The notes beneath the pieces were generated by a model. The model was given only the letters and a program-made list of their open reading frames with translations. It was not told the DNA's origin and did no database searches. Source: Shackletoniella antarctica (GTDB taxonomy: Bacteria > Cyanobacteriota > Cyanobacteriia > Phormidesmidales > Phormidesmidaceae). From it: DNA of 60,943 nucleotides. Every line of letters starts with the position of its first letter. Position 1 is the stretch's first letter. Positions 44,559 through 56,944 of the stretch are shown here, piece by piece. Position numbers and translations under genes: made by a program. The stretch is taken from assembly GCA_003241845.1 (NCBI GenBank), contig QBMN01000003.1, positions 1-60,943 of the forward strand, in the 5' to 3' direction.

Positions 44559-45359
44559 TTGAGAACAGATTTGAGAACAGATTTGAGAACAGAAGCCTTG
44601 AACAAATTCCTCAAGACCAAGCTAGCCGCTTATCTCTTGCCGACGGTGGCCCTACTGCTGCTGCTGCTGGTCTGGGAGGTAACCACCCGGCTGTTTCAGA
44701 TTCCGATGTTTATTTTGCCGGCCCCCAGCGATGTCTGGGCAGCGGCCCAAACCTATGGCACCACCGTGTGGAAAAACGGTCTCCACACCCTCAGCACCAC
44801 CCTGATGGGTTTTTTGCTGGGGCTGGGGCTGGGGGTGTTTTTGGGCTTTTTGATCGGCTATTCGCGGCTGGCCTACGTGGTGCTGTATCCGCTGCTGGTG
44901 GGGTTTAACACGATTCCAAAAGTGGCGCTGGTGCCGCTGCTGGCGATTTGGTTTGGCATTGGGGCGCTGCCTGCGGTGATTACGGCCTTTACCCTGGCGT
45001 TTTTTCCGATCGTGGTGAACGTGGCGGCGGGGCTGGCGACGGTGGAGCCAGAAATGCAGGATGTGCTGCGATCGCTCGGCGCGTCCCCCTGGGAAGTCTT
45101 TCAGAAAGTGGGTTTTCCCCACTCCCTACCCTATCTGTTTGCCTCGCTGAAGGTGGCGATTTCCCAGGCATTCATCGGCTCGGTGATCTCAGAGACCGTG
45201 GCCTCTAACCGAGGCATTGGCTACGTGATTGTGTCGGCTAGCTCTAGCTTTAATGTGCCCCTAGCGTTCTTGGCTATTTTGACCTTGGCGGCCATGGGCA
45301 TTGTGCTCTACGCCTGTTTTGCCCTGATCGAGCAGCGCACGATTCACTGGGCACGGTAG
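44559..45359 (+). CDS. ABC transporter permease (SsuC/TauC type)
   Basis: Up to 266 residues. No ATG occurs near the N-terminus; TTG codons at 44559, 44571, 44583 and 44595 are possible starts and the first three sit in a 12-bp tandem repeat encoding RTDLRTDL. The core is a BPD_transp_1 permease with helices from LLPTVALLLLLLVWEV onward and the EAA loop VLRSLGASPWEVFQKVGFPHSLPYLFASL. It matches the substrate-binding protein on the other side of a shared 80-nt intergenic region and stops 2 nt from the convergent ATPase gene. Confidence 0.88.
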   Translation: MRTDLRTDLRTEALNKFLKTKLAAYLLPTVALLLLLLVWEVTTRLFQIPMFILPAPSDVWAAAQTYGTTVWKNGLHTLSTTLMGFLLGLGLGVFLGFLIGYSRLAYVVLYPLLVGFNTIPKVALVPLLAIWFGIGALPAVITAFTLAFFPIVVNVAAGLATVEPEMQDVLRSLGASPWEVFQKVGFPHSLPYLFASLKVAISQAFIGSVISETVASNRGIGYVIVSASSSFNVPLAFLAILTLAAMGIVLYACFALIEQRTIHWAR

Positions 45360-45361
45360 AT

Positions 45362-46180
45362 CTAGCTGCGCTGAATGTGGCGGCGCAGCTCGGTGTACAT
45401 GTGGTGAAACTCATCGGTAAAGCACAGGTCAAGGGTGCGGGGCCGGGGCAGGTTGACCGCCAGCTCGTAGACCAAGGTGCTGGGGCGGGGGCCAAGCACG
45501 TAGATCGTGTCGGAGAGAAACAGGGCCTCGCGCAGGTCGTGGGTGACCAGCAGGGCGGTGCAGCCCGTCTGCTGCCAGAGATTTTGGGTTAGCCCCCACA
45601 TCTCTTCGCGGGTGAAGGCGTCGAGGGCGGCAAAGGGCTCGTCGAGCAGCAAGATCTCGGGCTGGTGAATCAGCGCCCGGCAGAGGGATGCCCGCTGACG
45701 CATGCCGCCGGAGAGCTGCCAGGGGTAGTGGTGGTGAAAGCTGCTAAGGCCTACCGTGGCCAGCAGCTGCTCGGCAGCTTCTACATATTTGGCTCGGTTT
45801 TGGCGAAACCGGCGCTTGTGGGGCTGCACCACCTCCAGGGGCAGCAGCACATTGTTGAGGGTATTGCGCCAGGGCAGCAGCACCGGGTTTTGAAAGGCGA
45901 TGCCGATGTTTTTCAGCGGCCCAATGATCGGCTGCCCGTGGAAATAAACCGCCCCCTCTTCGGCCGGGTTGAGGCCCGACACCATGCGCAGCAGGGTGGT
46001 TTTGCCGCAGCCGCTCGGCCCCACCAGCGACACAAATTCTCCCCGGGCGACCCGAAAGGAGATCTGGTCGATCACCGTCAGCGGCGCGCCTTTGCCGTGG
46101 TAGGTGAGGCGAATATCGCGAAAGTCTAAGGCTGGGGTGATATGGGTGGTAGGGGATGCGATCGCACGGGTTTCGACCAT
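45362..46180 (-). CDS. ABC transporter ATP-binding protein (SsuB/TauB type)
   Basis: A 272-residue ATPase: Walker A GPSGCGKTTLLRM, Q-loop GIAFQNPVLLPWR, signature LSGGMRQRASLCRAL, Walker B ILLLDEPFAALD and switch His in LLVTHDLREAL. It completes the NMT1-type importer with the divergent binding protein and convergent permease. The three genes lie in one block but each points differently, which is unusual for this operon type. Confidence 0.93.
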   Translation of the reverse strand: MVETRAIASPTTHITPALDFRDIRLTYHGKGAPLTVIDQISFRVARGEFVSLVGPSGCGKTTLLRMVSGLNPAEEGAVYFHGQPIIGPLKNIGIAFQNPVLLPWRNTLNNVLLPLEVVQPHKRRFRQNRAKYVEAAEQLLATVGLSSFHHHYPWQLSGGMRQRASLCRALIHQPEILLLDEPFAALDAFTREEMWGLTQNLWQQTGCTALLVTHDLREALFLSDTIYVLGPRPSTLVYELAVNLPRPRTLDLCFTDEFHHMYTELRRHIQRS

Positions 46181-46338
46181 AACATTGCCTGGTGACTACG
46201 CTTTCCTAAACGCTAATTGTCTGTCGGCCCTGGCGGTGTAACCTCAGGCACAAAAGCTTTTTCCCGTAGCGACCCGAAAGGCGGGCCGCCTTTGATCGCC
46301 CTTAACTGCTCAAGACTCCTTGCCCTCCCGGTAGGCCA

Positions 46339-48738
46339 CTAGTAGGGCCACTGCCAGTGAACGATTTCGTCCTGGTCTTTGCCCTCGGTGTGGGCGTAGT
46401 TGAGGCACTCGATGATCTTGTTCTTCATCTTCTCTTTTACGTGGGCCGCCGCCGAGCCCAGCTTGGGCACCCGGTCAATCACGTCGATCACCAGGCTAAA
46501 ACGGTCGATCTCGTTGTTGATCGCTAGCTCTAGCGGGGTGTTGATGTTGCCCTCCTCTTTGTAGCCCCGCACGTGGATGCGATCTTGGTTAGAGCGGCGG
46601 TACACCAGCTTGTGAATTAGCCAGGGGTAGCCGTGAAAGTTGAAGATGACCGGCTTGTCGGGGGTAAACAGCGAATCGAAGTCGCGATCGCTCAGGCCGT
46701 GGGGGTGCTCTCCATGGGAAATCAGGGTAAACAGGTCGACCACGTTGACAAAGCGCACCTTCAGGTAAGGAAACTCTTCGCGCAGGATGGCTGTCGCGGC
46801 CAGCGATTCTTTAGTGACAATGTCGCCGCAGCAGGCCATCACCACGTCGGGGATATCTGGCTCGGTGCCGCAGTCGTCATTGCTGGCCCAGTCCCAGATG
46901 CCGATGCCCTTGGTGCAGTGGGTTACCGCCTGATCGATATTCAGGTATTGCAGGTGGCTCTGCTTGTCAGAGACAATCACGTTGATGTAGTCAACGCTGC
47001 GAAAGCAGTGGTCGGCCACTGACAGCAGACAGTTGGCGTCGGGCGGAAAGTAAACCCGCACCACGTCGGGGCTTTTGTTGGTCACCAGATCCACATAGCC
47101 GGGGTCTTGGTGGCTAAAGCCGTTGTGGTCTTGCCGCCACACCAGCGACGACAGCAAAATATTCAGCGACGACACCGATCGCCGCCAGGGCACGTGATTT
47201 TTGCAGATATCCAGCCACTTGGCGTGCTGGTTAAACATCGAGCTAACCACGTGGGCAAAGGCTTCGTAGGTGTGAAACAGGCCGTGGCGACCGGTGAGCA
47301 GATAGCCCTCTAGCCAGCCCTGGAGGGTGTGCTCGCTGAGCATTTCCATTACCCGGCCATCGCGCGACAGTTCGCCGCCGTCGAGGTCTTCGGGCAAGAA
47401 GTCTGCCATCCAGGCTTTCTTAGAGACCTCATATACGGGGTTGAGGCGGTTAGAGGCGGTTTCATCTGGCCCCATCAGGCGAAAGTTGTGGGGGTTGTGG
47501 CGCATGATTTCGCGCATCAGAATGCCCAGGGCCTTGGTATTCTCAAACTCCACGCTGCCGGGCTTGGGCACGTCGATGGCCAACTCGCAGAAGTCAGGCA
47601 TTTTTAGCGCCTTGCGCAGCAGGCCACCGTTGGCGCTGGGGTTGGCGCTCATGCGGCGATTGCCCACCGGGGCCAGCTCTTGCAGTTCTGGGATCAGGGT
47701 GCCGTTTTCGTCAAACAGCTCCTCGGGGCCGTAGCCGCGCATCCACTCTTCGAGCAGGCGCACGTGCTCGGGGTTGCTGTGCATGCCGCCCATGGGCACC
47801 TGGTGCGATCGCCAGAAGCCCTCTACTTTATGACCATCCACATGCTTAGGCCCGGTCCAGCCCTTGGGGCTGCGCAGCACAATCATCGGCCAGCGGGGCC
47901 GCTCTAGGTTGCCGTTGATGCGGGCATCGCGCTGAATTTCTTTAATTTTGAGCACGCATTCTTCCATCACCGCCGCCATGATCTGGTGCATTTCGGCGGG
48001 GTCGCTGCCCTCGACAAAGTAGGGGGTGTAGCCGTAGCCCACAAACAGCGCCTCTAGCTCCTGGTGGGAAATACGGGAGAGAATGCTGGGGTTGGCAATT
48101 TTGTAGCCGTTCAGGTTGAGAATCGGCAGCACCGCGCCGTCGCGGGCTGGGTTAATGAACTTGTTGGAGTGCCAGGAGGTGGCTAGCGGCCCGGTTTCGG
48201 CCTCGCCATCGCCTGCCACGCAGGTAACAATTAGGTCGGGGTTATCGAGCACCGCGCCGTAGGCGTGGGAGATGCTATAGCCCAGCTCACCGCCCTCGTG
48301 GATCGAGCCGGGGGTTTCGGGGGTGACGTGGCTGCCAATATGCCCAGGGAAAGAAAACTGCTTGAAGAAGCGGCGCAGGCCGTCTTCATCTAGGCTCTTG
48401 TCGGGGTAGAGCTCGGAGTAGGTGCCTTCGAGGTACACCGGCCCCAGCACACCGGGCGCGCCGTGACCTGGCCCAGCCACAAAGATCATATTTAGATCAT
48501 ATTTTTTGATCAGCCGATTACAGTGAACGTAGGTAAAGCTGAGGGCCGGAGAAGCGCCCCAGTGGCCCAGCAGGCGATATTTGATGTGCTCGGCCTGGAG
48601 GGTTTCTCTGAGCAGCGGATTTTTGAGCAGATAGATCATGCCCACAGCGAGGTAGTTACAGGCTCGCCAGTAGGCGTGGGTTTTGCGCAGTTCTTCGTCG
48701 GTGAGGGGCTTGGTCTGGGGATGGGAGGCTACTACCAT
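46339..48738 (-). CDS. xfp: Phosphoketolase (xylulose-5-P / fructose-6-P)
   Basis: A 799-residue TPP enzyme that splits xylulose-5-phosphate or fructose-6-phosphate with phosphate into acetyl phosphate plus a triose or tetrose phosphate. Landmarks: [42 protein letters not shown], the TPP motif [21 protein letters not shown], and the C-terminal [13 protein letters not shown] and [11 protein letters not shown]. Full length for the family. In cyanobacteria it gives a carbon-saving route from Calvin-cycle sugars to acetyl-CoA. ATG 48738. 48739-49174 (436 nt) upstream holds no gene I can support and presumably its promoter. Confidence 0.95.
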   Translation of the reverse strand: MVVASHPQTKPLTDEELRKTHAYWRACNYLAVGMIYLLKNPLLRETLQAEHIKYRLLGHWGASPALSFTYVHCNRLIKKYDLNMIFVAGPGHGAPGVLGPVYLEGTYSELYPDKSLDEDGLRRFFKQFSFPGHIGSHVTPETPGSIHEGGELGYSISHAYGAVLDNPDLIVTCVAGDGEAETGPLATSWHSNKFINPARDGAVLPILNLNGYKIANPSILSRISHQELEALFVGYGYTPYFVEGSDPAEMHQIMAAVMEECVLKIKEIQRDARINGNLERPRWPMIVLRSPKGWTGPKHVDGHKVEGFWRSHQVPMGGMHSNPEHVRLLEEWMRGYGPEELFDENGTLIPELQELAPVGNRRMSANPSANGGLLRKALKMPDFCELAIDVPKPGSVEFENTKALGILMREIMRHNPHNFRLMGPDETASNRLNPVYEVSKKAWMADFLPEDLDGGELSRDGRVMEMLSEHTLQGWLEGYLLTGRHGLFHTYEAFAHVVSSMFNQHAKWLDICKNHVPWRRSVSSLNILLSSLVWRQDHNGFSHQDPGYVDLVTNKSPDVVRVYFPPDANCLLSVADHCFRSVDYINVIVSDKQSHLQYLNIDQAVTHCTKGIGIWDWASNDDCGTEPDIPDVVMACCGDIVTKESLAATAILREEFPYLKVRFVNVVDLFTLISHGEHPHGLSDRDFDSLFTPDKPVIFNFHGYPWLIHKLVYRRSNQDRIHVRGYKEEGNINTPLELAINNEIDRFSLVIDVIDRVPKLGSAAAHVKEKMKNKIIECLNYAHTEGKDQDEIVHWQWPY

Positions 48739-49174
48739 GACGCTGGCTCCAGCAAATAGTATTTATAGTGCTCGTTGATCTTTACTTTTGTTGGCCTTTT
48801 CCTGTTGGCCTTTAAGCTCTCTTTCGTGTTGCCAGAGGGCAAATGCGGTCTTTGTGCGCTGTATCTAAGGTTCTGTCTAACGTTCTAGAGCATTTTCTAT
48901 CATCTAGACGGTACCCCGATGGAATTAAGCTTGGGTTATGGTGCCTGACCGAGGTTAAGACCCCCTAGAGCCGGGGCTGAGGGCTGACCTGCGATGGCAA
49001 TCTATCTTTACCTTTACGCCCCAGGGCACAGTTCAACCCATTGAGCTTTAGGTGTGGTCTACTGCTTTAGACAACCCCATAAAACAGAGTAGGTTGACGT
49101 TTTTTGTCAGTATTGCTACGGATGAACCCCACAGCTATGACCAACAGCCACGGCCTAGACTGCTGCTCCTGTGC

Positions 49175-49705
49175 CTAGGGACGCAGGTAGTAAATCAGGG
49201 CCTGCACCAGGTCAGGCGTCAGCCCTAGGCGGCGCTGGAGGTCAGCCAGGTCTCGGTAGGGGCCACCGTGCGATCGCTCTTGCACAATCGCCTGGGCCAG
49301 CCCAGGGGATACCCCCGGCAGCCCGCAGAGCTGCTGAACTGTCGCCTGGTTGAGGCTCACCGAGGGCAGGGTGCCGCTGTGCTCCTCGTAGTAGCAGAAC
49401 GATAGCACCGGGGTCAGGGGCCGCAGGCTGTCAGGGGCTACCCCCAGGGCCGCCGCGACATCTTCTAGGCAGTGAAACTGTACCCCCGCCTGGCGCAACC
49501 GCACCAGCCCCTGGGCCTGGCGAATCGACAGCCCCGGTAGCCTCAGCCAGTCGTCTACCGTCGCCCGGTTGACGTCGATAGAAAAACCCAGCTGGGCGGC
49601 CTGCCTGACTTCCTGGTAAGACCGCAGCCGGTGAGCCGGGTCTCGGCTCAGCCGACTAGCTAGGGGATGCAGCTGTGCCCTGAGAGACTGCCAACGCTTC
49701 AACAC
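49175..49705 (-). CDS. ComEA-like helix-hairpin-helix protein
   Basis: A 176-residue protein, GTG start at 49705 (an adjacent TTG is possible). Two tandem HhH units: FSIDVNRATVDDWLRLPGLSIRQAQGLV and SVSLNQATVQQLCGLPGVSPGLAQAIVQERS, each followed by a DLADLQRRLGL-type helix. No signal peptide or membrane helix at this start, so it is probably cytoplasmic and DNA binding, unlike true ComEA. A role in DNA uptake or repair is possible but not shown. Confidence 0.8.
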   Translation of the reverse strand: MLKRWQSLRAQLHPLASRLSRDPAHRLRSYQEVRQAAQLGFSIDVNRATVDDWLRLPGLSIRQAQGLVRLRQAGVQFHCLEDVAAALGVAPDSLRPLTPVLSFCYYEEHSGTLPSVSLNQATVQQLCGLPGVSPGLAQAIVQERSHGGPYRDLADLQRRLGLTPDLVQALIYYLRP

Positions 49706-49797
49706 CGCTAATTCTGCCCTGCCTGTAGTTAATGACTTAACTCTAGCTGCACAGCCCGCAATCGACCCAACCTAAATAAGTTCAAAGCCCAGTAGAA

Positions 49798-49975
49798 TCT
49801 CAAGCAGCCCGCCTTGAACAAGCAGATGAGTGACTCGCAAGAAAATAAGGTACCAACTGCCATCTTGCCTATTGGTGCATTGCTGCGCGAATGCACCCTA
49901 CAGTGATCTGGAACTGGGATGTTATTTAATTGCTGATCCCTAAATTCTCAAGCAGCCCGACTGGAACAATTAGAT
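49798..49975 (+). repeat. 30-nt imperfect direct repeats flanking a palindromic repeat
   Basis: Two copies beginning TCTCAAGCAGCCCG, at 49798-49827 and 49946-49975, match at about 25 of 30 positions and are 148 nt apart. Copy 5 of the palindrome family lies between them (49874-49902: GGTGCATT / AATGCACC, tail CTAC). The wider gap 49706-50012 has no gene I can support; 8-bp units ACCCACTC run from about 49983 to 50012. Confidence 0.55.
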
Positions 49976-50012
49976 AACTTTACCCACCCACTCACCCACT
50001 CACCCACTCACC

Positions 50013-50399
50013 TTAGGCCACCTGGTCTAGCAGGCAGCGGCGCTTTTGCTCAAACTCTAGCTCTGAGATCAGCCCCTCCTGGCGTAGGGTGTCTAGCTCC
50101 CGCAGGGCGACGCCCAGAGCGCTCACCTGGGCTGGGTCGAAGGGCACAGCAGAAGCAGTTCCTTTGGCCGTGGAGTCTGGACTGCCCCAGCGCTGGGCAA
50201 AGTCTTCCGGTGACTCGCTCAGCAGTATCACCCCTTCAACAGCGCAGGCCACTCTAGAGATCGGGTGAGCAAATCCTAAAAGCAGATATAAAATCCCCCA
50301 TCTGTGCTGCCCCAGATAAAATTTGTGGAGTCCGGGGACAAGAACCCCTAGCCATGCCAGGGTTACAGCTGTTCGGCGATTACGCTGTGCCAAAACCAT
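50013..50399 (-). CDS. TM2-domain membrane protein with C-terminal SHOCT domain
   Basis: A 128-residue protein. The N-terminal half is a TM2 domain: AVTLAWLGVLVPGLHKFYLGQHRWGILYLLLG, with the GLHKFYLG turn between two helices. The C-terminal ~30 residues (LRELDTLRQEGLISELEFEQKRRCLLDQ) are a SHOCT motif, a short helical domain often found at the ends of membrane and stress proteins. Function unknown. ATG 50399. Confidence 0.85.
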   Translation of the reverse strand: MVLAQRNRRTAVTLAWLGVLVPGLHKFYLGQHRWGILYLLLGFAHPISRVACAVEGVILLSESPEDFAQRWGSPDSTAKGTASAVPFDPAQVSALGVALRELDTLRQEGLISELEFEQKRRCLLDQVA

Positions 50400-50585
50400 C
50401 GTCCCATTCCCCTCAGTTGCCCCTAGAGATCACTTAAAGAGTTTAAACTTGGGATTAATCTCTGTGGATTTAGTATAGGCCGACCATAAAGAATCAGCAT
50501 TCACCTCCGGATTCTGGTTTGTGTTCAGCCTTCATCCGTGACAATACGTATAAGTTTAAACAGTAAATCTTCGCCCCGTCGCTGA

Positions 50586-51542
50586 ATGCCCCTCGCCGCC
50601 TTCTCCCCCGAATGGCTCAATCGCTACACCGACCCCTACGCCCTGCTGGGGGTGTCGGTGGCGGCGGATGAGCGTCGTATCATCAAGCGATATCGGACGG
50701 TGGCTAAACAGGTGCACCCCGACGCCTTGATCGAAGAAATGCCGGCGGAGCTGCGTCAGTTTGCCGATCAGGTGTTGCCCAAGCTGGTTAACCCCGCCTA
50801 CCAGCGTCTCAAGCAAGAGAAGGGCCGCAACGAGGTGCTGGCCCTCCTGCGATTTAAGGTGCGCCGCCTCAGCCGCGATGGGCAGATTAGCCCCACCACA
50901 AAGCAGGGCAAAACCCTGCTGGCGATCGCCGAAGCCGAGGTAGACGTGTTTTACGAACAGGCGGTAGATCGGCTGTGCGATCGCCAATACGCTTCCCTGG
51001 CCGACTTTGAGACCTACACTCAGCAGCTCAGCGAGCTAAACCTGGTGTATCTGCGTCGCAAAATGGGTGCCCCAGTAATTCGCGAAAAGCGCACTGGGCT
51101 AATGGCTACCACCTCCGTACCCAGGTCGCCAGCCTCTACGGTTGCCCCGGCGACCGACCCACCCTCCGGCGACAAGTCATCCCCAGGGCTGGCCTACGCC
51201 GAACGGCACTATGGCCGCGCCCAGGAGTACCTGAAGGGCAAAAATGTTCAGGCCGCCATTCAAGAGCTGAAGGACGCGCTGAAAATTGACCCCCAAAACA
51301 GCAGATATCACTGCCTAATGGGCCAGGCCTACCTGCTCAACCAGCTGCCCGGTATGGCCAAGGTGCATCTTAAGCAAGCACTACGCATCAACCCCGCCAA
51401 CGCCGTGGCCCTCAAGTATGCGCGGCAGCTCAAAATGGCGACTACAGAGACGACCCCAGCCCAGCCAGATGCTGTACCGGTACCGGCCAACGGCAGGCGA
51501 TCGCTGTTTGGCGGTCTATTTTCTAAAGGCCCCAGCCGCTAA
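50586..51542 (+). CDS. J-domain-like protein with TPR repeats
   Basis: A 318-residue protein. Residues ~10-75 form a J domain (RYTDPYALLGVSVAADERRIIKRYRTVAKQVHPDAL) with the HPD tripeptide intact, so it can probably stimulate a DnaK ATPase. A middle region of ~100 residues is helical. The C-terminal ~120 residues hold TPR units (AERHYGRAQEYLKGKNVQAAIQELKDALKIDPQNSRYHCLMGQAYLLNQLPGMAKVHLKQALRINP). No signal peptide. Likely a co-chaperone adapter for a specific client. Three GCCGCTAACCCCA-type units follow the stop. Confidence 0.85.
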   Translation: MPLAAFSPEWLNRYTDPYALLGVSVAADERRIIKRYRTVAKQVHPDALIEEMPAELRQFADQVLPKLVNPAYQRLKQEKGRNEVLALLRFKVRRLSRDGQISPTTKQGKTLLAIAEAEVDVFYEQAVDRLCDRQYASLADFETYTQQLSELNLVYLRRKMGAPVIREKRTGLMATTSVPRSPASTVAPATDPPSGDKSSPGLAYAERHYGRAQEYLKGKNVQAAIQELKDALKIDPQNSRYHCLMGQAYLLNQLPGMAKVHLKQALRINPANAVALKYARQLKMATTETTPAQPDAVPVPANGRRSLFGGLFSKGPSR

Positions 51543-51669
51543 CCCCAGCCGCTAACCCCAGCCGCTAATCAGAGTGTGATCGGCAACAACGCCTACAGCA
51601 CAGCAGGGCATGGGATGTACTAAAATCGCTAGGCACGATCCCCGTCGCGATCCGGAGAGCTACTTACCT

Positions 51670-54363
<2,694 letters not shown>

Positions 54364-54549
54364 GGGCATGGGTGTCTAGGCGACAGCTGTGGCTACCTGT
54401 CTCCGTCAATGGGGAAAATACCTAGCTTCTCCTACCTAATTCATCAAAGACCTATTAAGACTCTTTGAAGTTGAGTGCGGAGATAGGGCAACCTACGGAT
54501 ATGGCTCCTATAGTTTGGTCATGGCTGAGGGGAATGTTGACAGTACCCC

Positions 54550-55605
54550 ATGTCGTTGGCCACTATCAGGGATGTCGGTATGACCTCACCCATCGCCCAA
54601 GATCAGGATTCTAAAATGGTTACAGATCAGCCCTTTGCCGATGGGCCTGACACCACCTGTATCGTCAGCGTACCGTCCACCCTGACCGTGGTCGAGGCGG
54701 TCGAGTTTGAGCGACAGGTTAAGCACCAGTGTCTAGAGCAGCCTGATCTCAACGTCATTATTATTGACTTGAGCAAAACCGGGTTTATTGACAGTAGCGG
54801 CCTTGGGGCGTTGGTCATCTGCTACCGCAGCTGCCAGACCAAGGGCATCTCTATGGTGCTGCGCGGCGTGCAAGAGCAGGTGCGTATGGTGCTAGCTCTC
54901 ACTGACCTAGAGCAGCTGTTCACCTTTGAGACTGCGCCTGGGGAGCCAGAGGCTCTGGCGGTCAAGCCCGAAATGCGCTTTACGGCGCTCACCACCCACC
55001 CCTCGGTGACCTCTAAGGGCAAGCGCGCCCTGGATGTCGTGGGGGCGCTGGTGGGTCTGGTGCTGACTACGGTGCTGGCGGTTCCCATTGTGATTGCCAT
55101 CAAATTAGAAGATGGTGGCCCCATTCTCTTTAAGCAGGTACGTTGCTCGTGGATGGGCAAGCGCTTCGAAATTTGGAAGTTTCGCTCGATGGTGATCGAT
55201 GCTGAGGCCCTCAAGGCTCAGGTGAAAAATGAGGTTGAAGGGCCGCTGTTTAAAAACGAGAACGACCCCCGCATTACCAAGATCGGCCGTTTTTTGCGGC
55301 GCACTAGCCTCGATGAGCTACCCCAGTTTTGGAATGTGCTGATGGGCGACATGAGCCTGGTCGGCACTCGCCCCCCCACCCCCGATGAGATTGAACAGTA
55401 CAAGGTGCCCGAGTGGCAGCGCCTCGATGTCAAACCCGGTATGACTGGCGAATGGCAGGTAAACGGTCGCTCTACGGTGAAAAAGTTTGAAGATGTGATT
55501 CGGATGGATTTGGACTACCAGAAAAACTGGAGCCTGATGTATGACATCCAGCTCATCGTCAAGACCGTTCTGGTGTTGTTCTCAAGGAAAGCTGGAGCAT
55601 CCTAG
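54550..55605 (+). CDS. STAS domain fused to an undecaprenyl-phosphate sugar transferase (polyprenyl glycosylphosphotransferase)
   Basis: A 351-residue fusion. Residues ~35-135 form a STAS domain with the phospho-site GFIDSSGLGALVICYRSC intact. Residues ~158-350 are a bacterial sugar transferase catalytic domain: KRALDVVGALVGLVLTTVLAVPIVIAI (membrane segment), GPILFKQVRCSWMGKRFEIWKFRSMV, LRRTSLDELPQFWNVLMGDMSLVGTRPP, and VKPGMTGEWQVNGRS. Such enzymes start exopolysaccharide repeat units by loading hexose-1-phosphate on undecaprenyl phosphate. The STAS fusion implies regulation by a partner-switching kinase and phosphatase. ATG codons at 54580 and 54615 are alternatives. Confidence 0.9.
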   Translation: MSLATIRDVGMTSPIAQDQDSKMVTDQPFADGPDTTCIVSVPSTLTVVEAVEFERQVKHQCLEQPDLNVIIIDLSKTGFIDSSGLGALVICYRSCQTKGISMVLRGVQEQVRMVLALTDLEQLFTFETAPGEPEALAVKPEMRFTALTTHPSVTSKGKRALDVVGALVGLVLTTVLAVPIVIAIKLEDGGPILFKQVRCSWMGKRFEIWKFRSMVIDAEALKAQVKNEVEGPLFKNENDPRITKIGRFLRRTSLDELPQFWNVLMGDMSLVGTRPPTPDEIEQYKVPEWQRLDVKPGMTGEWQVNGRSTVKKFEDVIRMDLDYQKNWSLMYDIQLIVKTVLVLFSRKAGAS

Positions 55606-55694
55606 GGCGGTGAGCGGGTGATGTCCATTCACTCATTCGTTCTGGAGCTGAGCAAGCCGCGATAGAGTAAGGGGGTTGTGCAGGGGGTGTGGCC

Positions 55695-56807
55695 ATGCTG
55701 GCTCACGGCTTAGCGATCGCAATTTGGGCCAGCAGCCTGGCGCTGTACGGCGCTGCGTTCTTTTTCCCAGAGGTGCACCGCCGCCACGACTTCTTGCTCA
55801 GCGGGGTGGGGGCTTTCTATGGGCTGGTGTTGTGGTTTACCGCCGTTCAGACCTCGCCTACAGAGCTGTTGGGCCACATCGCTAGCGTAGTGCTGCTGGG
55901 CTGGCTGGGCTGGCAAACCCTGACTCTGCGCCGCAAGCGCACGCCCCTAGACCGGCAAACTCCCCTGACTAAAGACTCTTGGCCCGCCTTGGGGCGGCAG
56001 CTTCAGCAGTCGGGTTTAGAGCTGCTGCGGGCGACACCCCTGGGTCGCTGGCTGCCGGAGCCTACAGGCGCGATGAAGGTCGGCGATCTGGCGATCGCGG
56101 TAGCAGAGATTCGCGCCTCTTCCCTCAGGGATGTGGACTACGAATTTGTCGATGAGTTAGCCCCCGCTGTTCGTCCAGCCGCCAAGGCCCCGGCCCAGAC
56201 CGGTTCCCCTGAGACAGAGATAGATGCTGCTAAAGCGAATACGGCTAAAGCGAATACGGCCAAGGCAAGTACCGCGCCATCACCGGATTCACTAGCCCAG
56301 CGGCCTGGGCGATCGCCCACACCCCAGACCGCAGCGCCATCGAGGCCTCCAGCACCGACAGCCAAGCCGAGAGGGGTCTCTCTGGGGGCTAGGGTGGCGG
56401 GTCTGAAGACCTGGCTTGGCGGTGTGGCAAAGAAGGCACCTCAGCCCCAGCGAGAGGTGATCGAGATTCCCCCCCGGCCCTCGCCGCTGGATCGCAAAAA
56501 GCCTAAGCGAGAGGTGATTGATATCCCGCCCCGATCCTCGCCGCTGGATCGCAAAAAGACCCAGCGAGAAATGATCGACATCCCGCCTCGACCCTCGCCG
56601 CTAGATCGCAAAAAGCCCCAGCCTGCGGAGGAGGAAGCTCCTGCTCCAGAGACCGTGACCATTGTGGACACGGCAGCGGTGGAAAGTGAGGGGGATAAAG
56701 AGGCGATCGCCCCAGAACCCGTTGCAACTGCCCCGCCCACCGACTCCCCAGCGGAGACCTCAGAGAGCAACTGGGATGACGACGACAGCAACTGGCTCGA
56801 CGACTGA
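55695..56807 (+). CDS. ycf66: Ycf66-family protein with a repetitive C-terminal tail
   Basis: About 370 residues from ATG 55695 (GGGGG upstream); GTG 55689 is possible. The N-terminal ~85 residues match Ycf66: MLAHGLAIAIWASSLALYGAAFFFPEVHRRHDFLLSGVGAFYGLVLWF and IASVVLLGWLGWQTLTLRR, with three membrane helices. Plastid and cyanobacterial members are linked to photosynthetic membranes, role unknown. The rest is disordered: repeated KANTAKA units and three units of RE(V/M)I(E/D)IPPRPSPLDRKK, then an acidic end (SNWDDDDSNWLDD). Confidence 0.85.
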   Translation: MLAHGLAIAIWASSLALYGAAFFFPEVHRRHDFLLSGVGAFYGLVLWFTAVQTSPTELLGHIASVVLLGWLGWQTLTLRRKRTPLDRQTPLTKDSWPALGRQLQQSGLELLRATPLGRWLPEPTGAMKVGDLAIAVAEIRASSLRDVDYEFVDELAPAVRPAAKAPAQTGSPETEIDAAKANTAKANTAKASTAPSPDSLAQRPGRSPTPQTAAPSRPPAPTAKPRGVSLGARVAGLKTWLGGVAKKAPQPQREVIEIPPRPSPLDRKKPKREVIDIPPRSSPLDRKKTQREMIDIPPRPSPLDRKKPQPAEEEAPAPETVTIVDTAAVESEGDKEAIAPEPVATAPPTDSPAETSESNWDDDDSNWLDD

Positions 56808-56944
56808 CCGCTTGGGTCGTAGGGACTAACGCCCGAGGGGCTGGTGCGGAGGGTGCTGCAAGCTTTGGTATTTACGTAGGCTGGGTCGAGGACACTGTTG
56901 CCCAGACACCCTGCGATCGGCACCCATCCACATCACCTACACCC

